From: Azolla caroliniana
Lineage: Eukaryota; Polypodiophyta
DNA: 64,000 nt
NCBI GenBank assembly: GCA_043228905.1
Contig: JBHGNT010000018.1
Span: forward strand, 12,090,001 to 12,154,000
Reading direction: 5' to 3'
Below are positions 1 through 10,935 of this stretch, piece after piece. Positions within the stretch are counted from its first letter, which is position 1. Each line of letters begins with the position of its first letter. The position numbers and the translations under genes were made by a program. The notes under the pieces were generated by a model. That model was given only the letters and a program-made list of their open reading frames with translations. It was not told the DNA's origin and searched no databases.

Positions 1-30
1 GCGAAATGTGGTCTTCCATTCATCTCTTGG

Positions 31-537
31 TCAAATCTGTACGAGGTTATATGCTCCTCGTAAGTCCATCTTTGTGAAGAACCTTGCACTATTTATTCGT
101 TCTAAAAGATTTGAGATAAGGGGAAGTGCATACCTATTCCTGATGGTGACCTTATTCAAGCCACGATAATCTACGACGAGACGAAGTGATCCATCCTTTT
201 TCTTGACGAAGAAAATGGGTGTGTTGGCTGGAGATTTCGAATGTCGAATGAAACCATTTGCCAAATTCTCCTCTATATAGGTTGGAAGAACTTCTAGCTC
301 AGTTGGTGAAAAATTGTAGATCAATCCCCATGGTGGCTCTTTTCCCAGTTGTAAATCGTTGGGGCAATCATACAGTCGATGGTGAGGAAGCGTATTGGCT
401 TGTACTTTATCAAACACATCGGCATAATGATGATACTTCTCTGGAAGTTGAACGGTGGACTCCTCTTTAGTGGTGTTGGAAGGTTTTACTGATACTGCGA
501 AGAGAAACATTTCTTCCTTGCGTCCTTCCTCGCGCAA
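31..537 (-). pseudogene. Reverse transcriptase N-terminal part (element 1)
   Basis: The 168-residue open stretch carries the fingers/palm start of a Ty3/gypsy reverse transcriptase, which copies element RNA into DNA in the virus-like particle. Visible motifs are KEPPWG, the KSPA..PIFFVKKKDGSLRLVVDYRGLN block (described, about residues 100-130), LPLISNLLERI and [11 protein letters not shown]. The catalytic LDD box would lie beyond the window start. The open frame ends at base 31, just after the AYNLV motif, so a stop or frame break interrupts the enzyme. The closest relative in the window is the RT of element A (29600-30128), which aligns through the whole stretch. Confidence 0.85.
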
Positions 538-539
538 CT

Positions 540-1020
540 GATGTAGCGAAATGGTTGCAATCTTATGAGTAGGTCCTCGGGTTTGTGGATACTAGATTTC
601 CCTTGTTCTCCAATCTATGCCTGGGTTATGTAATTCGAACCATGGTAATCCCAAAACAATGGGATGTTCTGGGATACTAATTATATACTACACACGCTAA
701 ATTATCTAGGACAATATTAACGAGCTCTGACTCTTCTATGATATTTCCAGAAGCAATAGGACGACCATCAATGACTACTATAGAGGCTGGACACGAGAGT
801 TTTCTTAGGGAAATCTGATGAGCTTGGGCAAAATTCCTATCCATGACGCAAGAATTAGCTCCAAAATCTAGGAGTGCTGAGACATGTACTGGAGAGGTAT
901 TGGAGAGGTACTTTTAGTACTAACTATTACTTGGGCTAAGAACACATTGCTAACTTGCTTAGAGGGAATGGAACCACTAATGGGCTGCACAAATCTAGGG
1001 CTGTCCAACCAAACGTCTCC
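540..1020 (-). pseudogene. Aspartic protease remnant (element 1)
   Basis: Minus-strand translation recovers pieces of the retroviral-type aspartic protease that in element A lies at 30249-30650, including the region around the catalytic Asp and the C-terminal LGLPWFE-like segment near 640. Stops interrupt every frame, so no functional protease is made. The assignment rests on position between gag and RT and on similarity to element A. Confidence 0.6.
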
Positions 1021-2175
1021 TATTTTGGTTGGACATAGTCGTTTAACTCTTCTTCTAACTGACTAAGGACATCAAATTTGTTCAATAGATTTGGGCTATT
1101 AGTACTATTGGGACTGTCAGATATTCCTACTGAAATAGACTCGGGTTTAGTACAATTAGAACTAGCAACTATTTGGTTCACCTGTCTTTTTGGCCTATGG
1201 GACAGTTCACTGCAGTATGCCCTGGTCCACCGCAATAAAGACATAGTCAATTTGCTCGGCGTCACTGCTTTTCTTCTTCCGATAATGGTCCGCGATGACG
1301 TGTAGTGTCAATTTCCATCGGAGTTGGAGTATTCACAGGAGACGCATTATATGACTCCCTTGAAAAAGGTTTTGCTACCACTGAGGCGTAGGTGGGCTCT
1401 GATCTTGCCCTTGGCATCTGGAACTGATGTTCCGAATGTCGTTCGAAAAGACGGTTGTCGCATCTCACCGTGCGACTGATTGCTTCTGTCAATGACTTTG
1501 GTTCTTCGGGGAAGGTCAAGAGTAAATTCTTGACATCATTATGTAGACCATAACGAAATTGCTCCATAAGTGCTTGGTCATCCCATGGGATATCGGAGGC
1601 AAGTAGGCGGAAATCTGCAGCGTATGCGGAGGCTAGACGATCACCTTGACGTAATCGTCGGATTTTGTTGATTGTTGTCCTTATGCTATCAATATCTCCA
1701 AAACAAGCTTTAAACTCACTTAAAACCTTTTCAAAATTGTTTAGTAAAGGAGATTCCTTTTCTAACAACGGAGCGAACCATGCCAAAACTGAGCCACTTA
1801 ACAACGTGCCTACTAAACCCACTTGTGATGCATCGGTGGGATATCGGGAAGGATGCATTAACCATACCTGATTAAGGGATTCTTTAAACTGCGATCATGT
1901 TCCATCTAATTTCATGGGAAGGCTGATCTTGGGTTCTTTATGAACCCCTTGCGTATTGGGTCCTTGTTGTTGCATCGCGACTAGGGTTGCTTCGAGTTGT
2001 TCCATGTGTAACGCTAGTTCCCCATGTTGTTGTTGCGTCTACTGCTTCTCTAAGGAGATTTGTTGAAGCTCCCCCAACAACCATTGATTTTCTTGTTCCA
2101 ATGCGAGAAACTTCTCTTTCAAGCATTGCAACTCCGAAAAAATGGATTGATATTCTTGAGCGCTAATAGTTGCCA
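1020..2175 (-). pseudogene. Gag (capsid/nucleocapsid) of element 1, disrupted
   Basis: The start codon is at 2175 on the minus strand (MATISAQEY), matching the gag start of element A. An N-terminal coiled coil (LQCLKEKFLALEQEN type) is followed by the capsid core at 1262-1858 (HPSRYPTDASQVGLVGTLL, then WDDQALMEQFRYGL). A degraded nucleocapsid/gag C-terminus follows at 1020-1265 (SQLEEELND). A stop after the coiled coil and a frame change near 1262 break the gene. Gag assembles the particle in which reverse transcription happens. As in element A, gag ends in a different frame from protease, consistent with an ancestral frameshift between gag and pol. Confidence 0.75.
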
Positions 2176-2492
2176 TAGTATGAGAGGAAAGAGGAATAAG
2201 AGATTAGTTTGAAGGGAGGGAGAAGTAAGAAGATAAATGAGGAGAAGGAAGGAGACGAAATTGGTTCAAACTGTCAAGAACAGTTCTAAGACAGAGAAGT
2301 ACTATTAGGAACAGTACTAAGATAGAGAAGGAATTAGTACTAAAAGATGAGGATTAGTACTAAGGGAGGTGTAGAACTCTCCAGAGAAGGAAGGAGTGAG
2401 TGAGTGAGTGAGAGAGAGAGAATGATGATAACAAAAGATATATATTATGTTAAGAGAATATACCATAGTAGCTAGGAGGCTTAAGACTAGCG

Positions 2493-2506
2493 TTAAACTG
2501 ATTTGG
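2493..2506 (-). promoter_or_regulatory. Putative decayed self-primer / RNA 5' end (element 1)
   Basis: This 14-nt segment starts 31 nt downstream of the TATA box on the minus strand. On the plus strand it reads TTAAACTGATTTGG. The element's primer-site sequence, 2 nt after the LTR, reads TTGAACCAATTTCG in the element sense. The two agree at 10 of 14 positions, so the RNA 5' end could once have paired with the primer site. The same layout is perfect in elements A and E. Confidence 0.45.
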
Positions 2507-2644
2507 TACGAAATAATGCCTTGTGCCTCCTTTTATAGTGTTCTCAAGAGACTCCTGAAGTTTCTAGAATGTTCTAGAGAAATCTGGAATATACATCAAT
2601 TTTCTATAGTAAAACTTAAATGAAAATAATTTTTTTGTATTACA

Positions 2645-2715
2645 ACATATAGTCTAATGGTCAAGAGCTCGACCCATGTAACATAAGGTCATGGGTTCGA
2701 GTCTTGCCATATCAT
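2645..2715 (+). other. tRNA-like module in LTR (element 1), antisense
   Basis: The plus strand shows an A-box-like TAGTCTAATGG at 2650 and a B-box-like GGTTCGAGTCT at 2694, 44 nt apart, which is the spacing in a true tRNA. The acceptor and anticodon arms do not pair well. The module is antisense to the element and sits at the start of U3, as in elements A and E. Confidence 0.5.
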
Positions 2716-2719
2716 GACA

Positions 2720-3257
2720 ACCACTTGTTTTTGTCATCGCCTTTGCTTCTAGAGTTACCATCATCACCGTCCTTGCTTCCGGAGTTACCATCATCAACAT
2801 CCTTGTCTTCGACTTCATCATTTTCAGCACCCCATCGCCCAACCATCATCGTCATCAACACTACTTGTCATCATTTTTAGGTATCATTTTGCATCACGGT
2901 TTTGGTGAGGAATGCTTTCGATTGCTCACCTTCCCAGTTCTGGTGGGGGTCACAACCGCTCACTTTCCAAGTGGGGATCAGATCATTGCTCGCTTGCACT
3001 GCATTTCCATTATAGTTCAAGTATCGGATCACTTTCTGTTGGCGAGGACTGATTTCGATTGCTCACCTTCTAGTTTCGGTGGGGGTCACCACCGCTCACT
3101 TTCTTGGTGGGGATCACGTGGGTTTCTCACTAGTGCTACCGTTTGTGCAGTGCCTTGGGTCAACCTCGACTATTTACCCTCTCATAATAGAAGAATTCGA
3201 GTCGACTACTTCACTTGCACTCCTTCACCTGTTGTTGTTCCAGTTCTCGGTGAGGGG
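2720..3257. repeat. Degenerate repetitive flank
   Basis: No convincing gene is present. Two copies of a unit containing GTTACCATCATCA lie at about 2750-2800. From about 2910 to 3120 there are diverged units with the pattern CTCACTTTC..GTGGGGATCA, ending with GTTCTCGGTGAGG just before element G1. The last motif is the same as in the minisatellite on the other side of G1 (10250-10935), so G1 appears to have inserted in or beside that array. Confidence 0.55.
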
Positions 3258-3917
3258 TGGATGTCGTGAAGAAAACCGTCCCCAGGCGCAAACCGTGTAC
3301 AGCGTGTGTGAACCGGCCCTTACACGTGGGCACGCCCCTTGTTGTATAGTAGATAGGTAGGCGCAAAGGTCGAATCCTAGGTAGCAATATTCTATAGAGA
3401 GAATTAATGTGATGTAAACGGGTGAAACGGCCTCCCTCCTTGAGCTATAAAAGAGAGGGAGAAGGGGAGAGAAGGTATCGCGCGCTAGAGGGGACGAAGT
3501 GGTGTCGGACTGGGACCGAACTCTTCTTCTCTGTCGTTCTCCATAGCTTTTGTTTTGCGCAGGTTATCAGGAGGCTGATTCTGCTCCGTGGAACGCCCGT
3601 GTGCTTCCGGCAGAATCTCCATCTTGCTCCCCTGTGTGTGTGGGTGATCAGGCATCGGCATCCATCTCGCCGACCTGATCTGTTGTAACCGTTCGAGTCG
3701 TCTGCATACATACAAATACATACGTATATTTATATACATACTCTAGTGTTCTCAACTCGTGTCTCCTGTGTTGTTGGGCCGCGTCCCCGTGCGCTTCTTT
3801 GTCTATACGTGTGTGAGCGTCTCTCTCTCTCTCTCTCTCCCTTTTCTCACCGATTCCTCGGTCCAAGACCCCAGTGTTCCCGCCTTGTTCTCCACGCACG
3901 CGCGTAACAACGCGACA
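3258..3917 (+). repeat. 5' LTR of G1
   Basis: The LTR runs from TGGATGTCG to CGCGACA, 660 bp. A TATA box (TATAAAAG) lies at 3446, 188 nt from the LTR start in both copies. The C-terminal part has a (CT)n run near 3820-3840 that is two units longer than in the 3' copy. A GGTCGAATCC motif near 3370 resembles a B box, but no matching A box is convincing. Confidence 0.9.
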
Positions 3918-3922
3918 TCTTT

Positions 3923-3940
3923 TGGTGAACCCGACGTGAA
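3923..3940 (+). promoter_or_regulatory. Primer-binding site of G1
   Basis: Five nt after the LTR end is TGGTGAACCCGACGTG. It starts with TGG as expected for a site pairing with the CCA end of a tRNA. I cannot name the tRNA. Element C has a similar TGGTGACC start. Unlike elements A and E, it has no complement near the RNA start. Confidence 0.6.
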
Positions 3941-3961
3941 AAGGCGGCAGAGGAGTAGAAG

Positions 3962-6139
3962 ATGAGGGGGTCAGACCTCGCAGAAGCCATGGCTTCAGCT
4001 GTGGACCGTATAGTGAGTGCGCGCGAAGGCACCGGCGCCCTTGATAGGGCAATCGAGGCGGTTGTCGGTACCATCGGCCGGTTTAGTGGGAAGGATGCCA
4101 TGAGCTACTTGGCATCCTACCGAGCTGAGATGGTAATGAGGGACATTCCGGAAGAGAGGCGTCTAGCCGGATTCCCTCGAGTGGCGATGCCGGGCATCCA
4201 TACGGAGGTGCTCGAGGTACGGGCCGAGAGCCGGACCTAGGAGGAGTTCGAAGGTCGGCTCCTCGAAAAATACGGACTTTCGAAGCGGGACTTCATGGAG
4301 TGGGTGGAGACCCCCGACAAAGGAAGGAACGCGTCGGTGCTCCTCCGGGAGTTTGAGGAACGCTTCGCGCGCCTCTCGGTGCTTGACCGGACCATTCTGG
4401 ACACAAGTCGTGTCCTATTGTTTGTTAAGTCAATTGACGAGCGGGATCAGGAGCAAGTAGGCCTCCTATTGGAGACTGATGACGGGCTGACGGCCGACTG
4501 GGCCGTGGTGAAGAGGGTCTGTGGCCGTTTCGACAAACGACGGGAATGGGTTGACAAAGGATCGATAGGGGCGGGCTCTATCGTAGCAAGGAAGCTCGAG
4601 CCAACACCACCAACGCGAAGGGAAGAGACCCGAGATTGGCTCGAGACCGGGTCGGCTTCGACCGGCATGGTCAAGGGCTCGACCGGGGGAGCAGCTCTGG
4701 AGGAACTGACGCGGATGGTAAAGGATCTCCAGATCGCCCAGGCACGGAGGGATGGTGGCGAACAGGCCCGTGACCGACGACCTCTGGCTAAAAACAGGTG
4801 CATGTGGTATGACGCGGTTGGCCACATCCGGAAGGACTGCGGGGACTTCGCCGAGGCGATGAGAAGCAACGTGGTGTACTTGTGGAACGGTCGGGTGCAC
4901 GCCAACGAGACCCGAAGGGCCCTGAACCTGAACGTCGGGCGAGGGGGTATGAAAAGGTTGATGGAGGAGGAGGCGGCTCATCACACGGAGATCGTCCACT
5001 ACTCGGCGTCAACTGGTATTCGGGTCGGAGGTGGTGAGGCCCCGAAGACGAACAAAGCCGGGTTCTGGCCGACGATGCTAGAAGGCCTCGCCGGTGCACG
5101 ACTAAGGAAAGAAGAGGCGGACCGCGCGGAAAAACGGGTCCGGGAGGTAACTGGGTGGAGTGACCCGGTGGAAGAAAAGACGGGCTTCGTCGAAGCCGCT
5201 TGTCAAAACTACGAGGCTCTGGTGGAGGACAAGCGGGTAGGAAAAACCGGAGGGGCCGGGCCCTCGCAACGGTATGAAACTCGATTCGGGCAAAGGCGGA
5301 ATGAGGCCAGTGTAACCGGCGCCCAGGATAATCCCAAGAGGGGCGGGTACCGGCAGAGCACAGAAATCGAAAGATCCACGGACTTGCAAAAGGTCCTGGA
5401 AGAACGAATCCTCGACAGCAAGGTGGAACTGTCGCTGAGGGAAGTGCTCGGGATCGCCAAGAAAGAGTTCCACGACTCCATCGTAGACTTGGTGAAGAGG
5501 AAGAGGCTGTCGACGGAGACAGAACCGGAGAAGCCGGTGGAGGTGCGGACGACGCACATAGAGGACATGGCGCTGGAAGACGAGTTGGCGGAGAGCCACT
5601 ATTCGAGGCCGCACTGGGCCAGAGCGACCACGGAGACCCCCGTGAAGATCGGAGATGTTCATGAACCAGTGGTGGCGTTGGTGGACCATGGTTCGGAAAT
5701 CAATTTGATGTCCATGGACTTCTACAAGAAGGGGAAATGGCCGATCAACACCAAGCACAGGTGGAAAATACGGGCAGCGACGCGTGCCACCGAAGAACTG
5801 CATGGAGCCTGCCCGAATGTACGAGTAAAGATCGGCGATGTCGAGATTGACCAGCACTTCTTCGTGCAGGAGACGTCCTCACATCTGGTTATACTAGGAG
5901 AACCGTACATCATGGCAGCACAGATGGAGACCAAGGTGTTGGACAACGGCTCGGCCTATGCAAGGGTCAAGAGCCAGGATGAGCGTCACTCGGTCCAGTT
6001 CCTGACAGTGAGACCGAACCATGAACGAAACCGCGAGACCCTCGGGGGCGAAAGCCGAGAGGATTTTAAGAGAGGGCTATCAAAGCATGGGGCAGCGATA
6101 GTCCGGACACTCCGGAAAAACCCCACAAGTGTACGATAG
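3962..6139 (+). pseudogene. Gag-protease part of G1 polyprotein (one internal TAG)
   Basis: ATG at 3962 opens a frame that continues to 9520. An in-frame TAG at 4238-4240 sits where G2 has a Trp codon, so it looks like a simple point mutation. Gag core covers 3962 to about 4780. A zinc knuckle lies near 4797 (CMWYDAVGHIRKDC); its second Cys is Tyr, whereas G2 keeps CMWC. The aspartic protease lies around 5660-6000 with ALVDHGSEINLMS as the active-site segment and VILGEPYI further on. Gag packages RNA, and protease would cut the polyprotein in the particle. The frame ends at TAG 6137, with two more stops (6158, 6200) before the RT part. Confidence 0.85.
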
Positions 6140-6211
6140 CGAAGAAGACCTGTACTATAAGTAGGAAATTTTGGTTCTCCGACAACGGAGGGTGTACGAT
6201 AGTCGACGTCG

Positions 6212-9200
6212 TTGGCCGGAAGAAGAAAAGGGCGGAGGAGCGACTTCGGGCATGTGGTATCCTCGGCCCTGGAGAGGAAATCAACGGAGCCATGGAGGGC
6301 GGTCTCTTTCGACGATACCTTGGGGAAGCTGCGAGAGGTAGTCGGAGGAGTCCTTAAAGAGGACTGGACGATTCCGGTATGTTCGAAAAGGATGTATGAA
6401 GTCATCACAGACTTCAGTAGAGGGCTCGAGTCGGATCGGACAGCCCGGGTGGACACGAGGTACAAGACTGTGGACCGGAAGGTGAGGCCACTCGCGGCTC
6501 CCTTGCCGAAGGGCAGCGAGTTGCGAATAAAAGGGGTTGCGTCGGACCCGAGTTTACGAAATCCGGCCCGCATAGGACACACGTTCACCGACATAACGCT
6601 ACGTGAGCTCAAAATCGGTGGGGGCGGCTTCGTACTGCTGGCGGAAGAGGACCGTTTTCGGGGAATGCTCGGAAGGCACGGGAAGGCTTTCGCATTCTCA
6701 CCGGAGGAGATCGGGTGCGTAGACCCGACAGTCGTGGAACCGATGGTGATATTCACGGTACCCCATGTGCCGTGGAGTCTCAAACCGATTCCAGTACCCA
6801 GAGCTCACATCCCGAAGCTGATGGAGCTGTTAAAGCAGAAGGTTGAGATGGGCATCCTCGAACCGTCGAGTGCCCCATACTCGAATCGATGGTTTACCGT
6901 GCCGAAGAAGGACGGCACGCTGCGCTTTATTCAAGACCTGCAGCCAGTCAACAAGGTGACCATTCGAAACGCAGGAATCGGACCGACAATAGACGAGTTC
7001 GCGGAGGCCTTCGCCGGAAGGTCGATTTACTCGGTTGGTGATCTCTACTCGGGGTACGATCAGTTCCAGCTAGCCATAGAGAGCAGAGACATCACGACAA
7101 TGCGAACTCCTCTCGGCCTAGTATGGATGTGTACCCTACCGCAAGGAGGGACGAACTCGGTGGCTCACATGGTGAACGCAATGAACAAGGTGCTGAGGGA
7201 TTGTATCCCGGACATCACCATGCCGTTTTTGGATGACGTCCCGATCAAGGGATGCCCGGTGGAGGAAAAGGACGAGACGATCGGACCGGACGGATGCCGG
7301 AAATTCGTGGCGACACACATCGATGACTGCGAGAAGGTGCTGCAAAGGTTAGAGGGCGCGAGGCTCACCTTCTTCGGGGAAAAATCGGCCTTCGGGCAAT
7401 CAAAGATCATGGTCATCGGACACCTATGCGGGTCGTACGGCCGGAAACCGTCTCCGGCTAAGGTAGAAGCCATCTCCGCGATGAAGCACGACTGTAACTC
7501 GGTCACGGAGGTCCGGAGGTTCTTGGGAGCATGCGCGTTCTACCACATATGGATCCCGCATTACGCCCACGTCGCGGAGTCGTTATACGGGTTGCTGAAA
7601 AAGGGGCGAAGATTTGAGTGGAGAGACGAGTATACGGAGTCTGTCCGAAAGATGAAGGGAGCACTTGCCGCAGCTCTGGCGCTCCGAAAGGCTGTCCACG
7701 GAAAGAACACTCCAATTTACGTAACGGTAGACACGAGTCCGACCGGGATCGGATGGGTCGTCAACCAAGAGGACGAGGACGGCATGCGTTTCCCGATCCG
7801 GTTCGGCGCGAAGGTCCTCAGCGAGCGACAGCGAGGATACGCCCAGGTTAAACGCAAGCTCTGGGGTATCGTTTCAGCGGTAAAGGACGATAAAGACTAC
7901 CTGATCGGGACAGAGGTAATTATCGAGATGGACTGCCTGCCAATTCTTGGCATGGTTTCCGGATGCGCGACGCCGGACCTGGCAATGCTCAGGTGGATAG
8001 CGTACATCAAGTCCCTGAATCCGGAAATACGACACATTTCCGGGAAAGACAATGCCATGGCCGACATGCTTTCAAGGGCGAGGTTCGAAAACGAGGGCGG
8101 CATGGTTTCGGAGGACGAGGAAGTCGGCGTGGACTTCTTCGAGGCAGCTTACGTAACAACTGGCAGGGAATGCACTCCAACGCTTAACGATTTCGACGAG
8201 AGCAAGTACAACGGGGAGTGGCTGCAGATCGGCGGGTTCCTGAAAACAATGACACTGGACGCGGCATGGACAAAGGATGAGGCCAACCAGATTCGGAAGA
8301 AAGCGTACCGATTCTTTCTCCGGGACGGGTACATATGGAAGCACCCGAAGAAGGAGGAACAAGAGGATTTGCTAGCAGCGTACCACGATAGTCCTTGGGC
8401 TGGACACCGTGGAACGTGGGCCATGTTCGAAAAGCTAAAGGGGAAGTACTGGTGGCTGGGACTATACCGGGACGCGCATCGGTTCGTGACAACTTGCGAA
8501 AGCTGTCAGGTGCACTCCATGATCCGACACCGGGACGAGCTTCACCCGACCTACCCTCCGACCGTCCACTTCAAGTGGATGGTGGATTTGGTGACGATGC
8601 CAATGGGGGTAGGACAGATGCAGTATCTGGTGTTGGCTCGGGAGGATCTAACAAACCAAGTTGAAGGCCGAGCCCTGCAGAACAAGACGACTATAGTCAT
8701 GTGCCGGTTTTTGATTGAGGACGTGGTATGTCGATACGGGTGCGTAGGGATGATCGTGGCTGACCGTGGTGAGTTGGACGCAGAAGAGGCCGAAGAGATG
8801 TTCGACCGGCTAGGAGTCAAACTTTCGCTCACCACAACGTACAATCCGGAGGCGAACGGGAAGGTAGAGCGCGGACACGGGCCGATTGTCAAAGCACTAG
8901 TACGGGCGTGCGGAGGCCAAGTCGGGAACTGGCCACGGTTGCTGCCTTATGCCTTGTGGGCGGACCGGACTACGCACAGTTCGGTAACCGAGTTCATGCC
9001 GGCAGAGCTTATGTTCGGATAGAAGCCGATCATGCCAACAGAGCGAACGATCTCCTCGTGGGCCACGGTGGACTGGAAGGATGAGATGAGCCAGGAGGAA
9101 CTGTTGGCGGCACGGATTCGACAGCTCGAATGGAGGCCGGAGGACGTAGAGCGAGCCGCGGAGAAACTTCGGGTAGCGAGGATAAGAAACAAAGCCCGGT

Positions 9201-9520
9201 TCAACCGAACGCACCGGCTCCGGCCAAGGAAGATCGAGGAAGGCAACTGGGTCCTCGTCTACGACAGCAGCCTCGACAATCAGCATAGGGCCACGCGGAA
9301 GTTTGCGAGGAGGTGGTTCGGGCCTTACGTAGTAACGGGCGCCAAACACAATGGGACGTACCATCTCACGGAGCTCGACGGTACGAGAATGGCGATACCG
9401 GTAGCGGGGAAGAGGATCAAAGCGTTCAAGAAACGACACGACGGTGAGCCGGAGCTAGGGGGCATGGACAGCAACGACGAGGAGCCCGAGGCGGAGGACG
9501 AAGCAGTAAACGAGGAATAA
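6212..9520 (+). pseudogene. RT-RNase H-integrase part of G1 polyprotein (one internal TAG)
   Basis: This continues the same frame as gag. RT covers about 6780-7500 with PKKDGTLRFIQDLQPVN, DLYSGYDQF and the catalytic PFLDD at about 7223-7237. RNase H covers about 7710-8080, starting with VTVDTSP. Integrase covers about 8370-9020: an H-x4-H and C-x2-C zinc site (HDSPWAGH, CESC), then catalytic Asp in WMVDLV and VADRG and Glu in ANGKVERGHG. A TAG at 9020-9022 replaces a Gln codon present in G2. After it the frame continues to 9520 with a basic integrase tail and an acidic C-terminus. The catalytic residues are all present, so the copy is disabled only by stop codons. Confidence 0.88.
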
Positions 9521-9592
9521 AAGCAAGGACCGGTTTTCTCCCGTAGGGACCCAATTTTGGCGCATACCGGAGGATGCGCGGTTAGGTGGGGG

Positions 9593-10249
9593 TGGATGTC
9601 GTGAAGAAAACCGTCCCCAGGCGCAAACTGTATACAATGTGTGTGAACCGGCCCTTACACGTGGGCACGCCCCTTGCTGTATAGTAGATAGGTAGGTGCA
9701 AAGGTCGAATCCTAGGTAGCAATATTCTATAGAGAGAATTAATGTGATGTAAACGGGTGAAACGGCCTCCCTCCTTGAGCTATAAAAGAGAGGGAGACGG
9801 GGAGAGAAGGTATCGCGCGCTAGAGGGGACGAAGTGGTGTCGGACTGGGACCGAACTCTTCTTCTCTGTCGTTCTCCATAGCTTTCTTTTGCGCAGGTTA
9901 TCAGGAGGCTGATTCTGCTCCGTGGAACGCCCGTGTGCTTCCGGCAGAATCTCCATCTTGCTCCCCTGTGTGCGTGGGTGATCAGGCGTCGGCATCCATC
10001 TCGCCAACCTGATCCGCTGTAACCGTTCGAGTCGTCTGCATACATACAAATACATACGTATATTTATATACATACTCTAGTGTTCTCAACTCGTGTCTCC
10101 TGTGTTGTTGGGCTGCGTCCCTGTGCGCTTCTTTGTCTATACATGTGTGAGCGTCTCTCTCTCTCTCTCTCCCTTTTCTCACCTATTCCTCGGTCCAAGA
10201 CCCCAGTGTTCCCGCCTTGTTCTCCACGCACGCGCGTAACAACGCGACA
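9593..10249 (+). repeat. 3' LTR of G1
   Basis: The copy runs from TGGATGTCG to CGCGACA, 657 bp, with TATA box at 9781. A purine-rich tract (AGGTGGGGG, 9584-9592) abuts its start and would serve as plus-strand primer. The 9521-9592 stretch is the 3' untranslated spacer. Confidence 0.9.
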
Positions 10250-10935
10250 GCATGGTCGTTTAGGTCCGTTCATGTTCAGTTCTCGGTGAGGGCCACATGG
10301 TCGCTCACGTCCGTCCATGTTCCAATTCTCGATGAGGGCCGCACGGTCGCTCATGCCCGTTTGTGTTCAGTTCTCGGTGAGGGCCGCATGGTCGCTCACG
10401 CCTGTTAGTGTTTTCGATGAGGACCGCACATGGTCACTCATGTTCTAGTTCCCGATGAGGGCCACACATGGTCGCTCACGTCTGTTTGTGTTCCAGTTCT
10501 TGGTGAGGGCCGCATGGTCGCTCATGCCCGTTCGTGTTCAGTTCTCGGTGAGGGCCGCATGGTCGCTCACGTCCGTTCATGTTCCAGTTCTCGTTGAGGG
10601 CCGCATGGTCGCTCATGCCCGTTGGCATTCGTCTTCCAACTCTCGGCGAGGACCGACATGGTCTCTCATGCCCGTTGGTGTTCGTGTTCCCTATGAGGAC
10701 CACACATGGTCATTCACTCCAGCTATTGTTCGTGTTCCAAATCCCGGCGAGGACCAACATGGTCGTTCATGTTCCAACTCTCGGTGGGGACCGACATGGT
10801 CTCTCATGCCCGTTGGTGTTCATGTTTCCCGTGAGGACCACACATGGTCACTCACGCCTGTTGGTATTCGTGTTCCAATTCCTGACGAGGACCGCACATG
10901 GTCGCTTATGCCTGTTGGTGTTCAATACCTCGTCT
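10250..10935. repeat. Minisatellite, about 15 units of 36-55 bp
   Basis: Units share the core GTGAGGGCCGCATGGTCGCTC followed by a GTTCATGTTCCAGTTCTC-like segment (each quoted piece abbreviated). The CATGGTC core recurs at 10251, 10296, 10342 (CACGG), 10387, 10429, 10467, 10512, 10558, 10603, 10657, 10705, 10758, 10794, 10842 and 10897. Spacing is mostly 45-48 bp. Units diverge progressively, later ones carrying GAGGACCACACATGG. Spacers are too repetitive and variants too graded for a CRISPR array. Confidence 0.9.

Larger units (their letters stand above)
1..2719 (-). mobile_element. Element 1: 5' part of a decayed Ty3/gypsy chromovirus
   Basis: Read on the minus strand, this holds a 5' LTR (2272-2719), a primer-site region, gag, a protease remnant and the first part of reverse transcriptase, which runs off the window start. 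Gag and RT are close in sequence to element A (26628-32301), but the LTR differs, so it is a related family and not a copy of A. The element is broken by several stops and frame changes. The base 2720 side begins ACCAC, which would be its target duplication, but the other end is outside the window. Domain style (RT motif DLRGAYNLV) places it with Tf1/sushi-type chromoviruses; that placement is inference from motif recall. Confidence 0.85.
2272..2719 (-). repeat. 5' LTR of element 1
   Basis: The LTR is bounded by TG/CA termini (plus-strand TGTCAAG at 2272, ATGACA ending at 2719), 448 bp. Its terminus resembles those of elements A and E (TGTCAT...ATGACA in element orientation). A TATA box (TATAAAA) is at 2531-2537 on the minus strand. 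Two short GA/AGT-rich repeats lie at 2270-2420. Only one LTR is in the window, so age cannot be judged. Confidence 0.75.
3258..10249 (+). mobile_element. G1: complete GC-rich Ty3/gypsy retrotransposon
   Basis: Two LTRs (3258-3917 and 9593-10249) flank a single gag-protease-RT-RNase H-integrase frame. The LTRs differ at roughly 18 positions by eye, about 97% identical, so insertion is fairly recent. No chromodomain is seen. RT uses PFLDDVPIKG and DLYSGYDQF rather than the usual YLDD style, a lineage shared with G2 (53467-58701). Internal base composition is much richer in G and C than the rest of the window and than G2. No exact 5-bp target duplication is visible (AGGGG on the left, GCATG on the right). 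The target lies within the minisatellite. Confidence 0.92.

Noticed and set aside
3370-3410. tRNA-like module in the G1 LTR
   Set aside because: A GGTCGAATCC word is present but lacks a base of the B-box consensus and no A box is at the right distance.
3446-3940. Self-primer arrangement in G1
   Set aside because: The sequence around TATA+32 (3478) shows no complementarity to the primer region, which begins with TGG as in tRNA-primed elements.
5102-5857. 251-codon minus-strand ORF inside G1
   Set aside because: It mirrors the gag-protease frame of G1 in GC-rich sequence where antisense frames stay open by composition.
6839-9439. Other long minus-strand ORFs opposite G1 pol, such as 8897-9439
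   Set aside because: Antisense shadows of a GC-rich coding frame without recognisable domains.
10250-10935. CRISPR-like array
   Set aside because: Repeat units grade into one another, unit length varies from 36 to 55 bp and there are no unique spacers; the genome is eukaryotic.
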